Positions 38,663-47,239 of a DNA stretch of 64,000 nt are shown in pieces. The translations under genes and the position numbers were made by a program. The stretch comes from DASUNP01 sp963728545 (GTDB lineage Bacteria > Acidobacteriota > Blastocatellia > UBA7656): contig CAVSKO010000003.1 in assembly GCA_963728545.1 (NCBI GenBank), positions 2,542,001-2,606,000 on the forward strand. Direction: 5' to 3'. Each line of letters starts with the position of its first letter. Within the stretch, counting starts at the first letter, position 1. The notes beneath the pieces are model-generated. The model saw only the letters and a list, made by a program, of their open reading frames with translations. It ran no database searches and had not been told where the DNA came from.

Positions 38663-40585
38663 ATGGAAATGACGAGCAGGGATGAAAGAGACTACCGCCC
38701 CATACGCGACTACGCGCTGATAGGCGACGCGCACACGGCCGCGCTGGTCGCAAGCGATGGCTCAATCAACTGGTGCTGCTGGCCTCACTTCGACAGCCCT
38801 GCCCTTTTTTGCCGCCTGCTTGACCAAAGAAAAGGCGGTTGGTTTCAGATCAGCCCGGCGCAAGATTACCGGGTGACGCGCTCATATGCCGGACCCACCA
38901 GTGTCCTTGCGACCACCTTCAGCACTGATGGCGGTCGGTTTCGTTTGACTGACTTTATGCCCGTCGAGAGGCTGACGGAAAGCCATATAGGCGAGGACAT
39001 CGGGTCAAGGCATAACATCATGAGATTGTTGGAGGGGCTGTCTGGCAGCGTTGAAGTCGAGATCAGTTTTCATCCAACCTTCGATTATGCGCGGGCCGAG
39101 ACCACCGTCGCTCTGCGCGAAGGCGGCGCGATTGCCACCTGCGGCTGCGAGGCCCTCGCGCTCATCTGCCCGATTCAACTTAAACAGGATGACGCGGGCA
39201 CGCTGGTTGGGCGTTTTCGGTTGTCCGAAGGCGAGCGCGTCTGGGTTTCACTCCTTTATTATGCTGATGCGGCTGCCGTGGACATAAAGCTTTTACCATC
39301 CGACGGCGAACGGGAGCTTGAGCGAACGCTCCGTTATTGGCAGGAGTGGTGGAGCGACTGTAGATACGATGGGCCGTATCGTGATCTTGTGCGCCGTAGT
39401 GCGCTCACGCTCAAGTTGCTGACATTCGAGCCGACTGGTGCACTTGTCGCTGCGCCGACGACCTCTCTGCCGGAACAGATTGGAGGGGTCCGCAACTGGG
39501 ATTATCAATACACGTGGCTGCGGGACTCGGCCCTCATTTTATACACGCTACAACTGCTCGGATACTTTGAGGAAGCGACAGACTTCTTCAACTGGCTCGA
39601 TAGTCTATGCATCACGTGCCACAGTCAGATGCAGATCATGTACACAATTCACGGCAAGTCCCATCTGCCGGAGTATACGCTCAATCACCTGGAGGGCTAC
39701 AGAGGATCTCGCCCTGTTAGAATCGGCAACGCCGCTTTCGATCAGAAGCAACTCGACATTTATGGCGAAGTGCTCGACGCGGCGCACCTCTATCATGAAC
39801 ATATGCGGCAACCTGTCCGCGCGCAGTGGTGGGATGAGCTGAGCTTCATGGCTGACGAGACAGTCAGGCGATGGCGCGAGCCTGACCAGGGCATATGGGA
39901 GGTGCGGGGCGGCCCACGCCACTTTCTTTACTCGAAGCTGATGTGCTGGGTGGCGCTTGACCGCGCCACACGAATGGCCGGACGTTTGGGCAAAGCCCAG
40001 GACGCGGGTCTATGGATGAGGACTCGCGACGAGATCCGCCAAGCAATCCTCGTTGAGGGGTTCAACAAGGATATAGGCGCATTCACGCAGGCTTTTGGAA
40101 AGCAATCACTCGACGCCAGCGCACTTGTTATTCCACTCACAGGTTTTCTGCCCGCCACCGACCCACGCATGCGGTCTACGGTTGAAAGGATACAGGAAAG
40201 GTTGACCTCGCACGGGCTTGTCTATCGCTATCTGACAGAAGACGGACTGCCGGGGGCCGAAGCTACCTTCGCCATGTGCAGTTTCTGGCTGGTTGATAAT
40301 CTCGCGCTTCAGGGCAGGCTTGATGAAGCGCGCGAGTTGTTCGAGAGGATCGCCGGTTACGCCAGCGATCTCGGCTTGCTCGCCGAAGAGATCGATCCGG
40401 CAAGCGGCGAGCTATTAGGGAACTACCCGCAAGGGTTTACTCACCTGGCGCTGATCCGCTCCGCACTGCATATAGCCAAAGCCGAGGCGCATGGCCCGGA
40501 GGACCACGCCGAGAATGCCGCCGAGCGCGCGGCTAAAGTCGAAAAGACTGGATATTTCTCGGCCTCGCCCCGGCTGTTGAAGTAA
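38663..40585 (+). CDS. GH15-family glucoamylase/trehalase-like hydrolase
   Basis: 640 residues, cytoplasmic (no signal peptide). The N terminus (YRPIRDYALIGDAHTAALVA, SDGSINWCCWPHFDSPALF) and the barrel blocks (IGGVRNWDYQYTWLRDSALI, GLLAEEIDPASGELLGNYPQ) are those of bacterial GH15 proteins, which hydrolyse alpha-glucans or trehalose. The catalytic Glu pair is expected in the RNWDYQY...LRD and EEID regions. It would feed glucose from storage carbohydrate into metabolism and stands alone on its strand. Frame intact. Confidence 0.88.
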   Translation: MEMTSRDERDYRPIRDYALIGDAHTAALVASDGSINWCCWPHFDSPALFCRLLDQRKGGWFQISPAQDYRVTRSYAGPTSVLATTFSTDGGRFRLTDFMPVERLTESHIGEDIGSRHNIMRLLEGLSGSVEVEISFHPTFDYARAETTVALREGGAIATCGCEALALICPIQLKQDDAGTLVGRFRLSEGERVWVSLLYYADAAAVDIKLLPSDGERELERTLRYWQEWWSDCRYDGPYRDLVRRSALTLKLLTFEPTGALVAAPTTSLPEQIGGVRNWDYQYTWLRDSALILYTLQLLGYFEEATDFFNWLDSLCITCHSQMQIMYTIHGKSHLPEYTLNHLEGYRGSRPVRIGNAAFDQKQLDIYGEVLDAAHLYHEHMRQPVRAQWWDELSFMADETVRRWREPDQGIWEVRGGPRHFLYSKLMCWVALDRATRMAGRLGKAQDAGLWMRTRDEIRQAILVEGFNKDIGAFTQAFGKQSLDASALVIPLTGFLPATDPRMRSTVERIQERLTSHGLVYRYLTEDGLPGAEATFAMCSFWLVDNLALQGRLDEARELFERIAGYASDLGLLAEEIDPASGELLGNYPQGFTHLALIRSALHIAKAEAHGPEDHAENAAERAAKVEKTGYFSASPRLLK

Positions 40586-40635
40586 TTCGGTACTTTAGTT
40601 GAAGTAATTCGGTACTTTATAAGACCGATAGAACT

Positions 40636-41286
40636 TCACTGCTGACCGGCTTTTGATTTGGTTAGCAACTCTTCTATTTCTTTGTGCTTCTGGCTTCTCG
40701 CATAATCTAGCGCAGTGTATCCGTCCTTATCCTTAGCCTTCACGTCTGCGCCTTTCTCCAGCAGCGCCTGGACTATGTTGGTATGTCCCCAATAGGCTGC
40801 AAGCATCAATGCTGTACGACCGGTTTCCGTTACATCATTCACGCCTGCGCCGGCCTCAATCAGGCCTTTCATAACATCCGCATGCCCTCTCGCCGCGGCT
40901 TCTATAAACGCCGTACGCCCTTGTACGTTCTTAGCCTTCGTTTCAGCACCTTTGCCCAACAAAGCTTGAATGATTTTTATATGTCCCGGTTGGGCCGCCA
41001 AGATCAATGCCGTATTCCCCTGGTTGTCTTTCGCGTTGGTGTCAACACCTGTATTAAGGAGCAGGTTGACCGCCTCCAGGCGGCCCCAGTAAGCCGCCTC
41101 CATCAAAGCCGTTCTGCCATTGCCGTCTTTAGCGTTCGCGTCAGCGCCTTTCCCCAATAAGATCTTCACTGCTTCGACATCACCCATTTTGGCCGCTTTA
41201 ATCAGATTCGGGTTGTCGTCGTTTGCGTATACTGGAAACGCGATCGCTGAGGCTAACATTATGGCTAGAACCCCAATGCTTTTCAT
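40636..41286 (-). CDS. Secreted ankyrin-repeat protein
   Basis: 216 residues with a signal peptide (MKSIGVLAIMLASAIAFPVY). About five ankyrin repeats follow, each of the form GADANAKDGNGRTALMEAAY. The periplasmic repeat stack binds proteins; the partner is unknown. GGAGGAAGTAGTC ahead of the ATG. The repeats are nearly regular at 33 residues and no frameshift is seen. Confidence 0.88.
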   Translation of the reverse strand: MKSIGVLAIMLASAIAFPVYANDDNPNLIKAAKMGDVEAVKILLGKGADANAKDGNGRTALMEAAYWGRLEAVNLLLNTGVDTNAKDNQGNTALILAAQPGHIKIIQALLGKGAETKAKNVQGRTAFIEAAARGHADVMKGLIEAGAGVNDVTETGRTALMLAAYWGHTNIVQALLEKGADVKAKDKDGYTALDYARSQKHKEIEELLTKSKAGQQ

Positions 41287-41483
41287 GACTACTTCCTCCC
41301 ACTATTTGTAAACGGCGCGTCAACAATCGGCACTATCCGTTTTCTTAATCGAGGCAGGTGAAACAATTTATAGAAATCATCCTTCTTATTAAGTTAGTAT
41401 GTTCAAGCGCTATCAGTCAATGGCGAGGGCAAGCTGGATTCTTGGAGTCTCGAGGTGAATAATTGCCGGTTATTACCTCGAAA

Positions 41484-42158
41484 TCAAACTAGGTTTAGCA
41501 GATGGCCCATTCGCTCCTTCTTAGTGCGCAGGTAGCGCATGGCATCATCCGCCGGATTGACCTCCAGCGCAATGCGCTCGATGACTTCAAGTCCACACTG
41601 TTTGAGCGCCCGAATCTTGGCCGGGTTGTTCGACAATACGCGCACCTTCCAGAAGCCGAGGTCGCAGAGTATCTCTGCGCATTGCTCGTAACGTCGGCTG
41701 TCAACATCAAGGCCCAACTGCTCATTTGCTTCGACTGTATCCGCGCCTTCATCCTGTAACGCGTAGGCGCGGATCTTGTTGATGATGCCTATGCCGCGCC
41801 CCTCCTGTTGTTGATAGATGATCGCGCCTTCTCCCTCGGCTGCTATAAGCCTCATGGCCTCGTAAAGTTGTTTGCCGCAGTCGCAGCGGGTCGAGCCGAA
41901 CACGTCCCCCGTCAAACACTGTGAGTGAATGCGGACAAGACTGGCGCGATCAGGGCGCGGAACACCTCTGACCAGTGCGATGAACTCTTCGGCTGAGGTG
42001 AGCGATCGGTAGCCGACGATCTGAAAATCACCGAGTTCGGTCGGCAATCTCGCTTCGGCAACCTTCCCGACCGTGCTCAGGCTCATATGCCGGTAAGGGT
42101 GTGTCTCGGATACATGTTGGATTTCGTCCAGCATCTTCAGCGCGGCTCCCGCTGACAA
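41484..42158 (-). CDS. ribA: GTP cyclohydrolase II
   Basis: About 224 residues, the usual length. It converts GTP to the first pyrimidine intermediate of riboflavin. Zinc ligands are in SQCLTGDVFGSTRCDCGKQL; the substrate site contains YQQQEGRGIGIINKIRAYAL; NNPAKIRALKQCGLEVIERI and NPADDAMRYLRTKKERMGH complete the fold. The N terminus is uncertain: ATG 42158, or ATG 42134 (Met9). The start overlaps a signal-peptide fragment in another frame, suggesting a deletion just upstream. Confidence 0.9.
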   Translation of the reverse strand: MSAGAALKMLDEIQHVSETHPYRHMSLSTVGKVAEARLPTELGDFQIVGYRSLTSAEEFIALVRGVPRPDRASLVRIHSQCLTGDVFGSTRCDCGKQLYEAMRLIAAEGEGAIIYQQQEGRGIGIINKIRAYALQDEGADTVEANEQLGLDVDSRRYEQCAEILCDLGFWKVRVLSNNPAKIRALKQCGLEVIERIALEVNPADDAMRYLRTKKERMGHLLNLV

Positions 42159-42225
42159 GCATCAAAGCCATACCAATCAGCGCCACGAGCATTACGGCTA
42201 AAGAGAGAGCTTTCTTAACAGGCAT
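42132..42225 (-). pseudogene. Truncated membrane or secreted protein start
   Basis: ATG 42225, preceded by AAAGGGGAACT, opens MPVKKALSLAVMLVALIGMA and LMLVSGSRAEDA, a clean signal or membrane segment. Beyond this the frame runs out of phase into the ribA coding region and has no own domain. It looks like the 5' end of a gene whose rest was deleted, bringing it against ribA. Confidence 0.5.
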
Positions 42226-42268
42226 AGTTCCCCTTTCATCTGGCTGACATCGTTTCCTCTTGCTTGGG

Positions 42269-42712
42269 CTAGCGGGTTAGCGCGCTATAGGACGTATGCC
42301 CTCCGAGCGGCAACGCCTCTTGCTCAGTGGCCGGTTGCCTCACCTCTGTAAGACGCGCGAGCGTGTAAGCCGCGATTGCCATCTCAAGGTCACGCACCGC
42401 GACATCAAAGAACTTTCCGGTGGTGATCAGATTGACCGCTATTACAACAAGCCAGAGCATGGCGACATAACTGCCTATGCGTGTCCATCGGGTCAGAATC
42501 ATAAGCCCTACGATCATCTCTATTACGCCGACTACGTGCATGAAGGTCGTTCCACTCATGGGGAGCAGTCGCTCTGCCAGTGGACTAAGGTACATCTCCC
42601 AGTTGGTGAGAAGGTTAAAGAATTTATCCAATCCTGCCAGAAATGCAGCAGCGCCCAGGCCTACGCGGAGCGCCCACCAGGCAGAGTTCAGTCTGTTATC
42701 AGGTATTGACAT
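42269..42712 (-). CDS. DoxX-like small membrane protein
   Basis: 147 residues with four hydrophobic helices (WWALRVGLGAAAFLAGLDKF, MHVVGVIEMIVGLMIL, IGSYVAMLWLVVIAVNLI). The pattern GLDKFFNLLTNW fits the DoxX/quinol-oxidase-subunit superfamily, linked to redox stress in several bacteria. It is divergent from an ECF sigma gene, with a symmetric element between them, so its expression may depend on that sigma factor. Confidence 0.75.
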   Translation of the reverse strand: MSIPDNRLNSAWWALRVGLGAAAFLAGLDKFFNLLTNWEMYLSPLAERLLPMSGTTFMHVVGVIEMIVGLMILTRWTRIGSYVAMLWLVVIAVNLITTGKFFDVAVRDLEMAIAAYTLARLTEVRQPATEQEALPLGGHTSYSALTR

Positions 42713-42740
42713 GGCTTTTTTCCTCCTACCCTAATAGAGT

Positions 42741-42800
42741 TTTTATGAGAGGATTGGTTACAAAACCGCAACGAAATAAAGTTTGTAACCTTTTATGAGA
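42741..42800. promoter_or_regulatory. Symmetric element between DoxX and sigma-factor genes
   Basis: GGTTACAAA (42756-42764) and TTTGTAACC (42782-42790) are perfect inverted repeats 17 bp apart. TTTTATGAGA occurs as a direct repeat on either side (42741-42750 and 42791-42800). The element lies between two divergent genes and could be an operator or paired promoter boxes for the ECF factor itself. Confidence 0.6.
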
Positions 42801-42862
42801 TAGAGACTCTGTATATAGGGGGCTTGTAAATACAAAGGAGCTGGATTTAGGAGTGATATGAC

Positions 42863-43561
42863 ATGGTGACTACGGCAGCAATTGGTGCAGCGGCAAGCGC
42901 GTTGACCGACGAAGAAGTCGTCAAGCGGGTGAGGGCGGGCGAGACGGCCCTTTTTGAGATACTGATGCGTCGTTATAACCAGCGGCTATACCGTGTAACC
43001 CGTTCTATCTTGGGCAACGACACAGAGGCCGAGGACGTGACGCAAGATGCTTATGTTCGCTCTTATATGCATCTGGATCAATTTGATGGCCGAGCCAAGT
43101 TTTCGACGTGGCTCACTAAGATCGCGGTGCACGAGGCGCTGGCCAGGGCGCGCAGCCGCCAGAGGCTCGTAGAGATTGACGCCGCGTCAGGGTCAATGGA
43201 GGATGGCATGAACCTGGAATCCAAAACGCCATCTCCTGAACAAGAAGTGCTGACTCATACAATGAGAATAGTCTTGGAGGCTGCCGTAGAAAGGCTGCCG
43301 GAGACTTACCGGTCAGTCTTCATGTTGCGGGAGGTCGAAGAGATGAGTACGGCAGAGACAGCCGAGTGTCTCGATCTCAGCGAAGAGGCGGTGAAGGTCC
43401 GCTTGCACAGGGCACGCTCCCTGCTGCGTAAAGATATATACGCACAGACCGGAGCGGCCACGGCATCGGCATTTCAATTTATGGGCGCTCGCTGTGACCG
43501 CATGGTGGCTACCGTGCTCGAAAGAATTCAGTCGCTGCCTGGCTCAGATGTTAAAAGGTAA
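42863..43561 (+). CDS. ECF-type RNA polymerase sigma factor
   Basis: 232 residues. Region 2 is clear (FEILMRRYNQRLYRVTRSIL, then EDVTQDAYVRSYMHLDQFDG and KFSTWLTKIAVHEALARARS). Region 4 follows (LPETYRSVFMLREVEEMSTA, then LDLSEEAVKVRLHRARSLLR). A 35-residue C-terminal extension follows region 4. It directs RNA polymerase to stress-type promoters. No anti-sigma gene lies next to it, so control must come from elsewhere. TTAGGAGTGAT precedes the ATG. Confidence 0.9.
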   Translation: MVTTAAIGAAASALTDEEVVKRVRAGETALFEILMRRYNQRLYRVTRSILGNDTEAEDVTQDAYVRSYMHLDQFDGRAKFSTWLTKIAVHEALARARSRQRLVEIDAASGSMEDGMNLESKTPSPEQEVLTHTMRIVLEAAVERLPETYRSVFMLREVEEMSTAETAECLDLSEEAVKVRLHRARSLLRKDIYAQTGAATASAFQFMGARCDRMVATVLERIQSLPGSDVKR

Positions 43562-43604
43562 TAAGTCCTACGTCATAAGTAAGACCTATGACCAGGATAA
43601 TCCA

Positions 43605-43850
43605 CTATGACCCAGGCTTGAAGATTTGGTTCTTTAAGTCTTCTTCGAACTCAGTTTCCCAGCTCGCCCCGTCATACATCCGCCTAAAACCAGTGGGTTT
43701 GTATATGACGTAGACAGTCTCCCCGCCTGGCATTTGACTCTTCCCGCTATGGACCCACTCGAAGTCATCTTTCGAGTATCCGTACTTTTCCAAAGCAACT
43801 CTCGCACTCGCTTTTTGCGAGTCCGGGATACGGGATCCGTCCGACTGCAT
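43605..43850 (-). CDS. Small conserved-looking hypothetical protein
   Basis: 81 residues: SRIPDSQKASARVALEKYGY, KDDFEWVHSGKSQMPGGETV and YVIYKPTGFRRMYDGASWET. TAGGAGAACGCC ahead of the ATG supports a real gene. No signal peptide, membrane segment or known motif. It ends 44 bp from the sigma-factor gene, tail to tail. Confidence 0.55.
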   Translation of the reverse strand: MQSDGSRIPDSQKASARVALEKYGYSKDDFEWVHSGKSQMPGGETVYVIYKPTGFRRMYDGASWETEFEEDLKNQIFKPGS

Positions 43851-44021
43851 GGCGTTCTCCTATGTGCGAATTCAGGTATTAACCGTGACGAGAGTATAAT
43901 GCATCCATCGTGCTGAAATCCTCAACGTCAGATCAAGGTACCGCCGACACTCCCTCTTCTTTGCATGTCTGCAATGAAACCATCACAGATTGTCTCTGAT
44001 GCCAGTATCCGGGGATGATGC

Positions 44022-44963
44022 TTACGGCGTACGTACAACCTCAACCGAGCAATTCGCCTGCGCAGCCACGCCCGCCGACACGCTGCCCAGCAGGAACCTC
44101 TCGATGCGTCTCAGCCCCCTCGCGCCGACGAATATGCAGTCGGCCTGCCACCTCTCGGCTTCATCGAGTAATTCAAGCTTAGGGTCTCCTTCTCTGACTA
44201 CTGTTGAAGCCACAAACCCGGCCGCGCGGAGCTTTTCTACGGAGAGATCGGCGATACTTTGAGCTAACGCGTTCCTATCATCAACGTGTTCTCTGGCCGC
44301 CACTAACACTGGTTGTATGAAATGTCCGATTGCTAACATCGTTTGTAGGGAATGAATGGTGATCACGCGTGCTTCCGTGCCGCTCGGCCAGTCGCGCGCT
44401 GCCACGGCATCCACCGCAGCCTCAGCCCCCGGCGAGCCATCTACACCAATAACAAGTTTGAGCGGAGAGTCATCCTCCTTGGAGTTGGCGCGCGCTATTC
44501 GGACAGAACAGCGCGCCTCGTAGAGAACCTTCTGTGACACGCTTCCTAGTATTAACCGGCTCAGCGCGGAGCGGCCCTGTGATCCCACAACAATAAGGTC
44601 TGCTCCCCATTCACCAGCCCTATTAATCACGGCCCACGCGGGCGAATCGCCATAGCCTTCGGCGTCCACTTTCCAAGAGGGGAAGGCTGCTTTAACCCGC
44701 TCGCTCGCTTGAGCTGCTAGCTTCCGAGCCTCCTCTACGGCTTGTTCTGATTGTGCCCGTGCTTTTTTCAAGCCGATGATGTCCAGTTCTTCCGCGCGTA
44801 AACCGCGTGCGTCATCCGTGGGTGGCGGCCACATCCATACGTCGGCTACCGATATAACCAGCGCCTCTGCTTCAGGCGGCAATCCCGCCCGCCCCAAATC
44901 ATCCAGCGCCGCATCGGCATGACTTGAGCCGTCATAAGCGATCAGTATTTTCATCCTTTTCAT
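44022..44963 (-). CDS. Universal stress protein, two UspA domains
   Basis: 313 residues with tandem UspA folds (about 1-145 and 160-310). Each has the start pattern of the family (MKILIAYDGSSHADAALDDL; LKLVIGVDGSPGAEAAVDAV) and the nucleotide-binding end (VVGSQGRSALSRLILGSVSQ; VGARGLRRIERFLLGSVSAG). These bind ATP and help in starvation, oxygen or redox stress. It is the first of three two-domain Usp genes in the island and follows a Usp fragment on the same strand. Confidence 0.9.
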   Translation of the reverse strand: MKRMKILIAYDGSSHADAALDDLGRAGLPPEAEALVISVADVWMWPPPTDDARGLRAEELDIIGLKKARAQSEQAVEEARKLAAQASERVKAAFPSWKVDAEGYGDSPAWAVINRAGEWGADLIVVGSQGRSALSRLILGSVSQKVLYEARCSVRIARANSKEDDSPLKLVIGVDGSPGAEAAVDAVAARDWPSGTEARVITIHSLQTMLAIGHFIQPVLVAAREHVDDRNALAQSIADLSVEKLRAAGFVASTVVREGDPKLELLDEAERWQADCIFVGARGLRRIERFLLGSVSAGVAAQANCSVEVVRTP

Positions 44964-45056
44964 ACTAGTTCTACCTCCACCTCGTCATAGTTGGTCAGAT
45001 GAGGCTAACAATCACTTCTCAATGTCGAGATCTAAGATCTGAGTTCCTGCACCGGC

Positions 45057-45425
45057 TCATCTGGCCTCAAGCATCCCAGCTCTTGCCATCTCCTCATCAG
45101 GGATTCGCACTATAAGCACAGGGCACCTGGCTTGATCGAGCACCTTCTTCGAGACGCTCCCCATCAATAGTCGCATCACTCCTGTCCGACCATGTGATCC
45201 CATTGCTATCAGGTCGGCACCCACCTTAGCTGCAAATTTCAAAATCTCATCCGCAGGATCGCCCTCAACCATTAATTGACGGTGTGCCGTTAATCCGTGC
45301 CGGGCGAGCGCGGCATTAGTTGTAGAAAAAATCTGCCTGGCTTCAGTCTGCCATGTGATCTTCTCTGTGCCATCAGCCACGAAGAGCAGTGAGAGTTCCG
45401 CCCCTTGAACATTAAGCAGTTGGCC
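45057..45425 (-). pseudogene. UspA domain lacking its N terminus
   Basis: The frame holds the second two thirds of a UspA domain (GDPADEILKFAAKVGADLIA, GSHGRTGVMRLLMGSVSKKV and LDQARCPVLIVRIPDEE). The first strand with the usual ATP-contacting DGS is missing. The similarity begins around QGAELSLLFVADG, where the sequence is fused to a phosphoglycerate kinase fragment. An in-frame ATG at 45380 could still yield about 107 residues. Confidence 0.7.
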
Positions 45426-45649
45426 AAGTTTTCGAGCACTGCTTCAATCATCATCAACTCGCGCGCCAATCCCAGTCCTGCTACTGCAGGGCGCACATAC
45501 CGAGTAATTCCCACCGTTGAAGCCATCCCGCGATGCGCCAGCGCAAAAGCATCATTGCAATAAACATCGCATAATTGACCGAGCTGTCGCGCGAACTCCG
45601 GCTCATTCGAGTCCTCGCCAAAGTTGAATCGCAGATTCTCAAGCAGCAT
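45422..45649 (-). pseudogene. Phosphoglycerate kinase internal fragment
   Basis: About 76 codons match the part of phosphoglycerate kinase after the first substrate loop: LLENLRFNFGEDSNEPEFAR, CDVYCNDAFALAHRGMASTV and YVRPAVAGLGLARELMMIEA. The rest of the roughly 395-residue enzyme is absent on both sides. It is joined upstream to a response-regulator fragment and downstream to a Usp fragment. Confidence 0.75.
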
Positions 45650-45812
45650 CAGTTAAGCTGCCTGTGGTTGTTACCTGATAGCCCTGCATTCCAAGCAAAG
45701 CCATCATCATTGCGCGGGTATCATCATGGTCATCAGCGCACAAGATACGCTTCCGCTTTTCAACAACCGCGCCCGAAGTATCGCCTTCCGACGCGAAAAC
45801 CGTTTTACTCAT
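45650..45812 (-). pseudogene. Response-regulator receiver domain, truncated
   Basis: From ATG 45812 (GGAGGCTGAT ahead) the frame reads KRKRILCADDHDDTRAMMMA, then LLGMQGYQVTTTGSLTDAA, and ends. That is the first third of a receiver domain with the acidic pair DD; the phosphoacceptor Asp region is gone. It abuts the phosphoglycerate kinase fragment. Confidence 0.7.
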
Positions 45813-46070
45813 ATCAGCCTCCTCACCCAAGTTTGCTTGAGTAGGAGTGACAGTAGTGAGTGAGGAAAGTTATTGCCCGTGTTCGTGTTTCACGGACGTA
45901 GCTTACTCAGGGATTTCTAATTGGCGACAATACTCTATGCTCGAATAGATAGAAAGTCTGTTCAAAATGATACGGTTATCAAATTAATTGCGCCTATCAC
46001 TTTATTGTCGTAGCGAACTATCGGCGCGGCTATCTCAGACTTTGTTTCTGACCTCACCAGGACATGACGC

Positions 46071-46433
46071 GTGTCATACTTCACATCGTTTGCGACTCTG
46101 GATGGCAAGCGAGAGGTTCTCCTCTCGGTGCTAAGTATTATGGATGACTTCGACCGCGCTCTTGAATATATAGGCGAAGCTTCGGAACCTGTGGCGGAGG
46201 GGCTGCGAGCTATTCACCGCAGCCTGGGGATTATGCTCTGGGCACAGGGCGTTACACCCTTTGAATGCGTGGGGCAGGAATTTGACCCTACAGTTCATGA
46301 AGCGGTAGCAGTTGTTGACGACGACGCAGCTTTGCCTGGGACCGTATTTGACGAAATAAGTCGTGGCTACCGGTGGGAGAATAGGCTGCTCAGGCCGGCC
46401 AGGGTCCGCGTCGTTCGTTCCGACTCAAAGTGA
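46071..46433 (+). CDS. grpE: GrpE-like nucleotide exchange factor, short
   Basis: 120 residues from GTG 46071. The part from VLLSVLSIMDDFDRALEYIG to FDPTVHEAVAVVDDDAALPG and EISRGYRWENRLLRPARVRV is the C-terminal half of GrpE, including the beta domain that opens DnaK. The long N-terminal coiled coil is missing, and the start has no good ribosome site. It is either a truncated gene or a minimal GrpE; no dnaK or dnaJ is adjacent. Confidence 0.7.
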   Translation: MSYFTSFATLDGKREVLLSVLSIMDDFDRALEYIGEASEPVAEGLRAIHRSLGIMLWAQGVTPFECVGQEFDPTVHEAVAVVDDDAALPGTVFDEISRGYRWENRLLRPARVRVVRSDSK

Positions 46434-46576
46434 TCAGATAGCGCTAAAGCAACCGGAACGGCTATATATCTACAAAGTAGGTTCAGGGCTTCAGGGCAAG
46501 CAGAAGTGCTGACATCTTTATACTCGCCCTGAAGCTCTATCACACGTTTACTGTCACAGAAGCGGAAGCGACCGGA

Positions 46577-47011
46577 TTAGAGATGATAATCGCCCGAAGC
46601 TTCGGGTTGATAAATAATCTCCTCGACTTTCAGCCTCCTCAGCCCTGATGGGACTTCCCATTCGATCAAATCTCCAACCCTGTAGCCGATCATGGCTGTG
46701 CCCACTGGCGCCAGGACCGAAATCTTGCCCTCATCAACATCCGCCTCATTAGGGAATACCAGCGAGTAAACCATCTCCTTGCCGTTATCCAGGTCTTTCA
46801 GGCGAACTGTAGAACGCATGGTGACGACATCCTTGGGGATGTCGATTGGATTGACGACCTCGGCTCGGTCCAACTCGCCTTCCAATCTATCCAGGTACAT
46901 CCTGTTGGCATCGTTGCCGGTTTCTCTAGCGAGATCGATCAGCTTTCTTAAACGAGCCAGGTCAACCTCATTTATATAGATAGTAGCTTCCTTAGTCATA
47001 GTTCCCTTCAT
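46577..47011 (-). CDS. rnk: GreA-like nucleoside diphosphate kinase regulator (Rnk type)
   Basis: 144 residues from ATG 47011, set by AGGAGGAAATC; the frame is open further up. A short N-terminal helix hairpin (EATIYINEVDLARLRKLIDL) and a GreA/GreB C-terminal FKBP-like fold (VVTMRSTVRLKDLDNGKEMV, then APVGTAMIGYRVGDLIEWEV) are typical of Rnk. It binds RNA polymerase without long coiled-coil tips. In the island it fits with other stress regulators. Confidence 0.85.
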   Translation of the reverse strand: MKGTMTKEATIYINEVDLARLRKLIDLARETGNDANRMYLDRLEGELDRAEVVNPIDIPKDVVTMRSTVRLKDLDNGKEMVYSLVFPNEADVDEGKISVLAPVGTAMIGYRVGDLIEWEVPSGLRRLKVEEIIYQPEASGDYHL

Positions 47012-47239
47012 GATTTCCTCCTGCCAAAGCGTTCCGCTTCGGTCCCTTTCCAGTACTGTTCTTGCCCCTTTTCGAAGTGGCTGAACCAAACCCTGCGAGG
47101 CTTGATCCTCCAAAATCTCATTCTTCAATTATCTTCACCCAATAAGCATCTCCGGCAGCCGCGGCTAGCCTGTGCTTTTGCGCGTTTGTCGAGTAAAATT
47201 TTTGCTCAAACCCTATTGCCGCATTACACGGTGAGGTAA

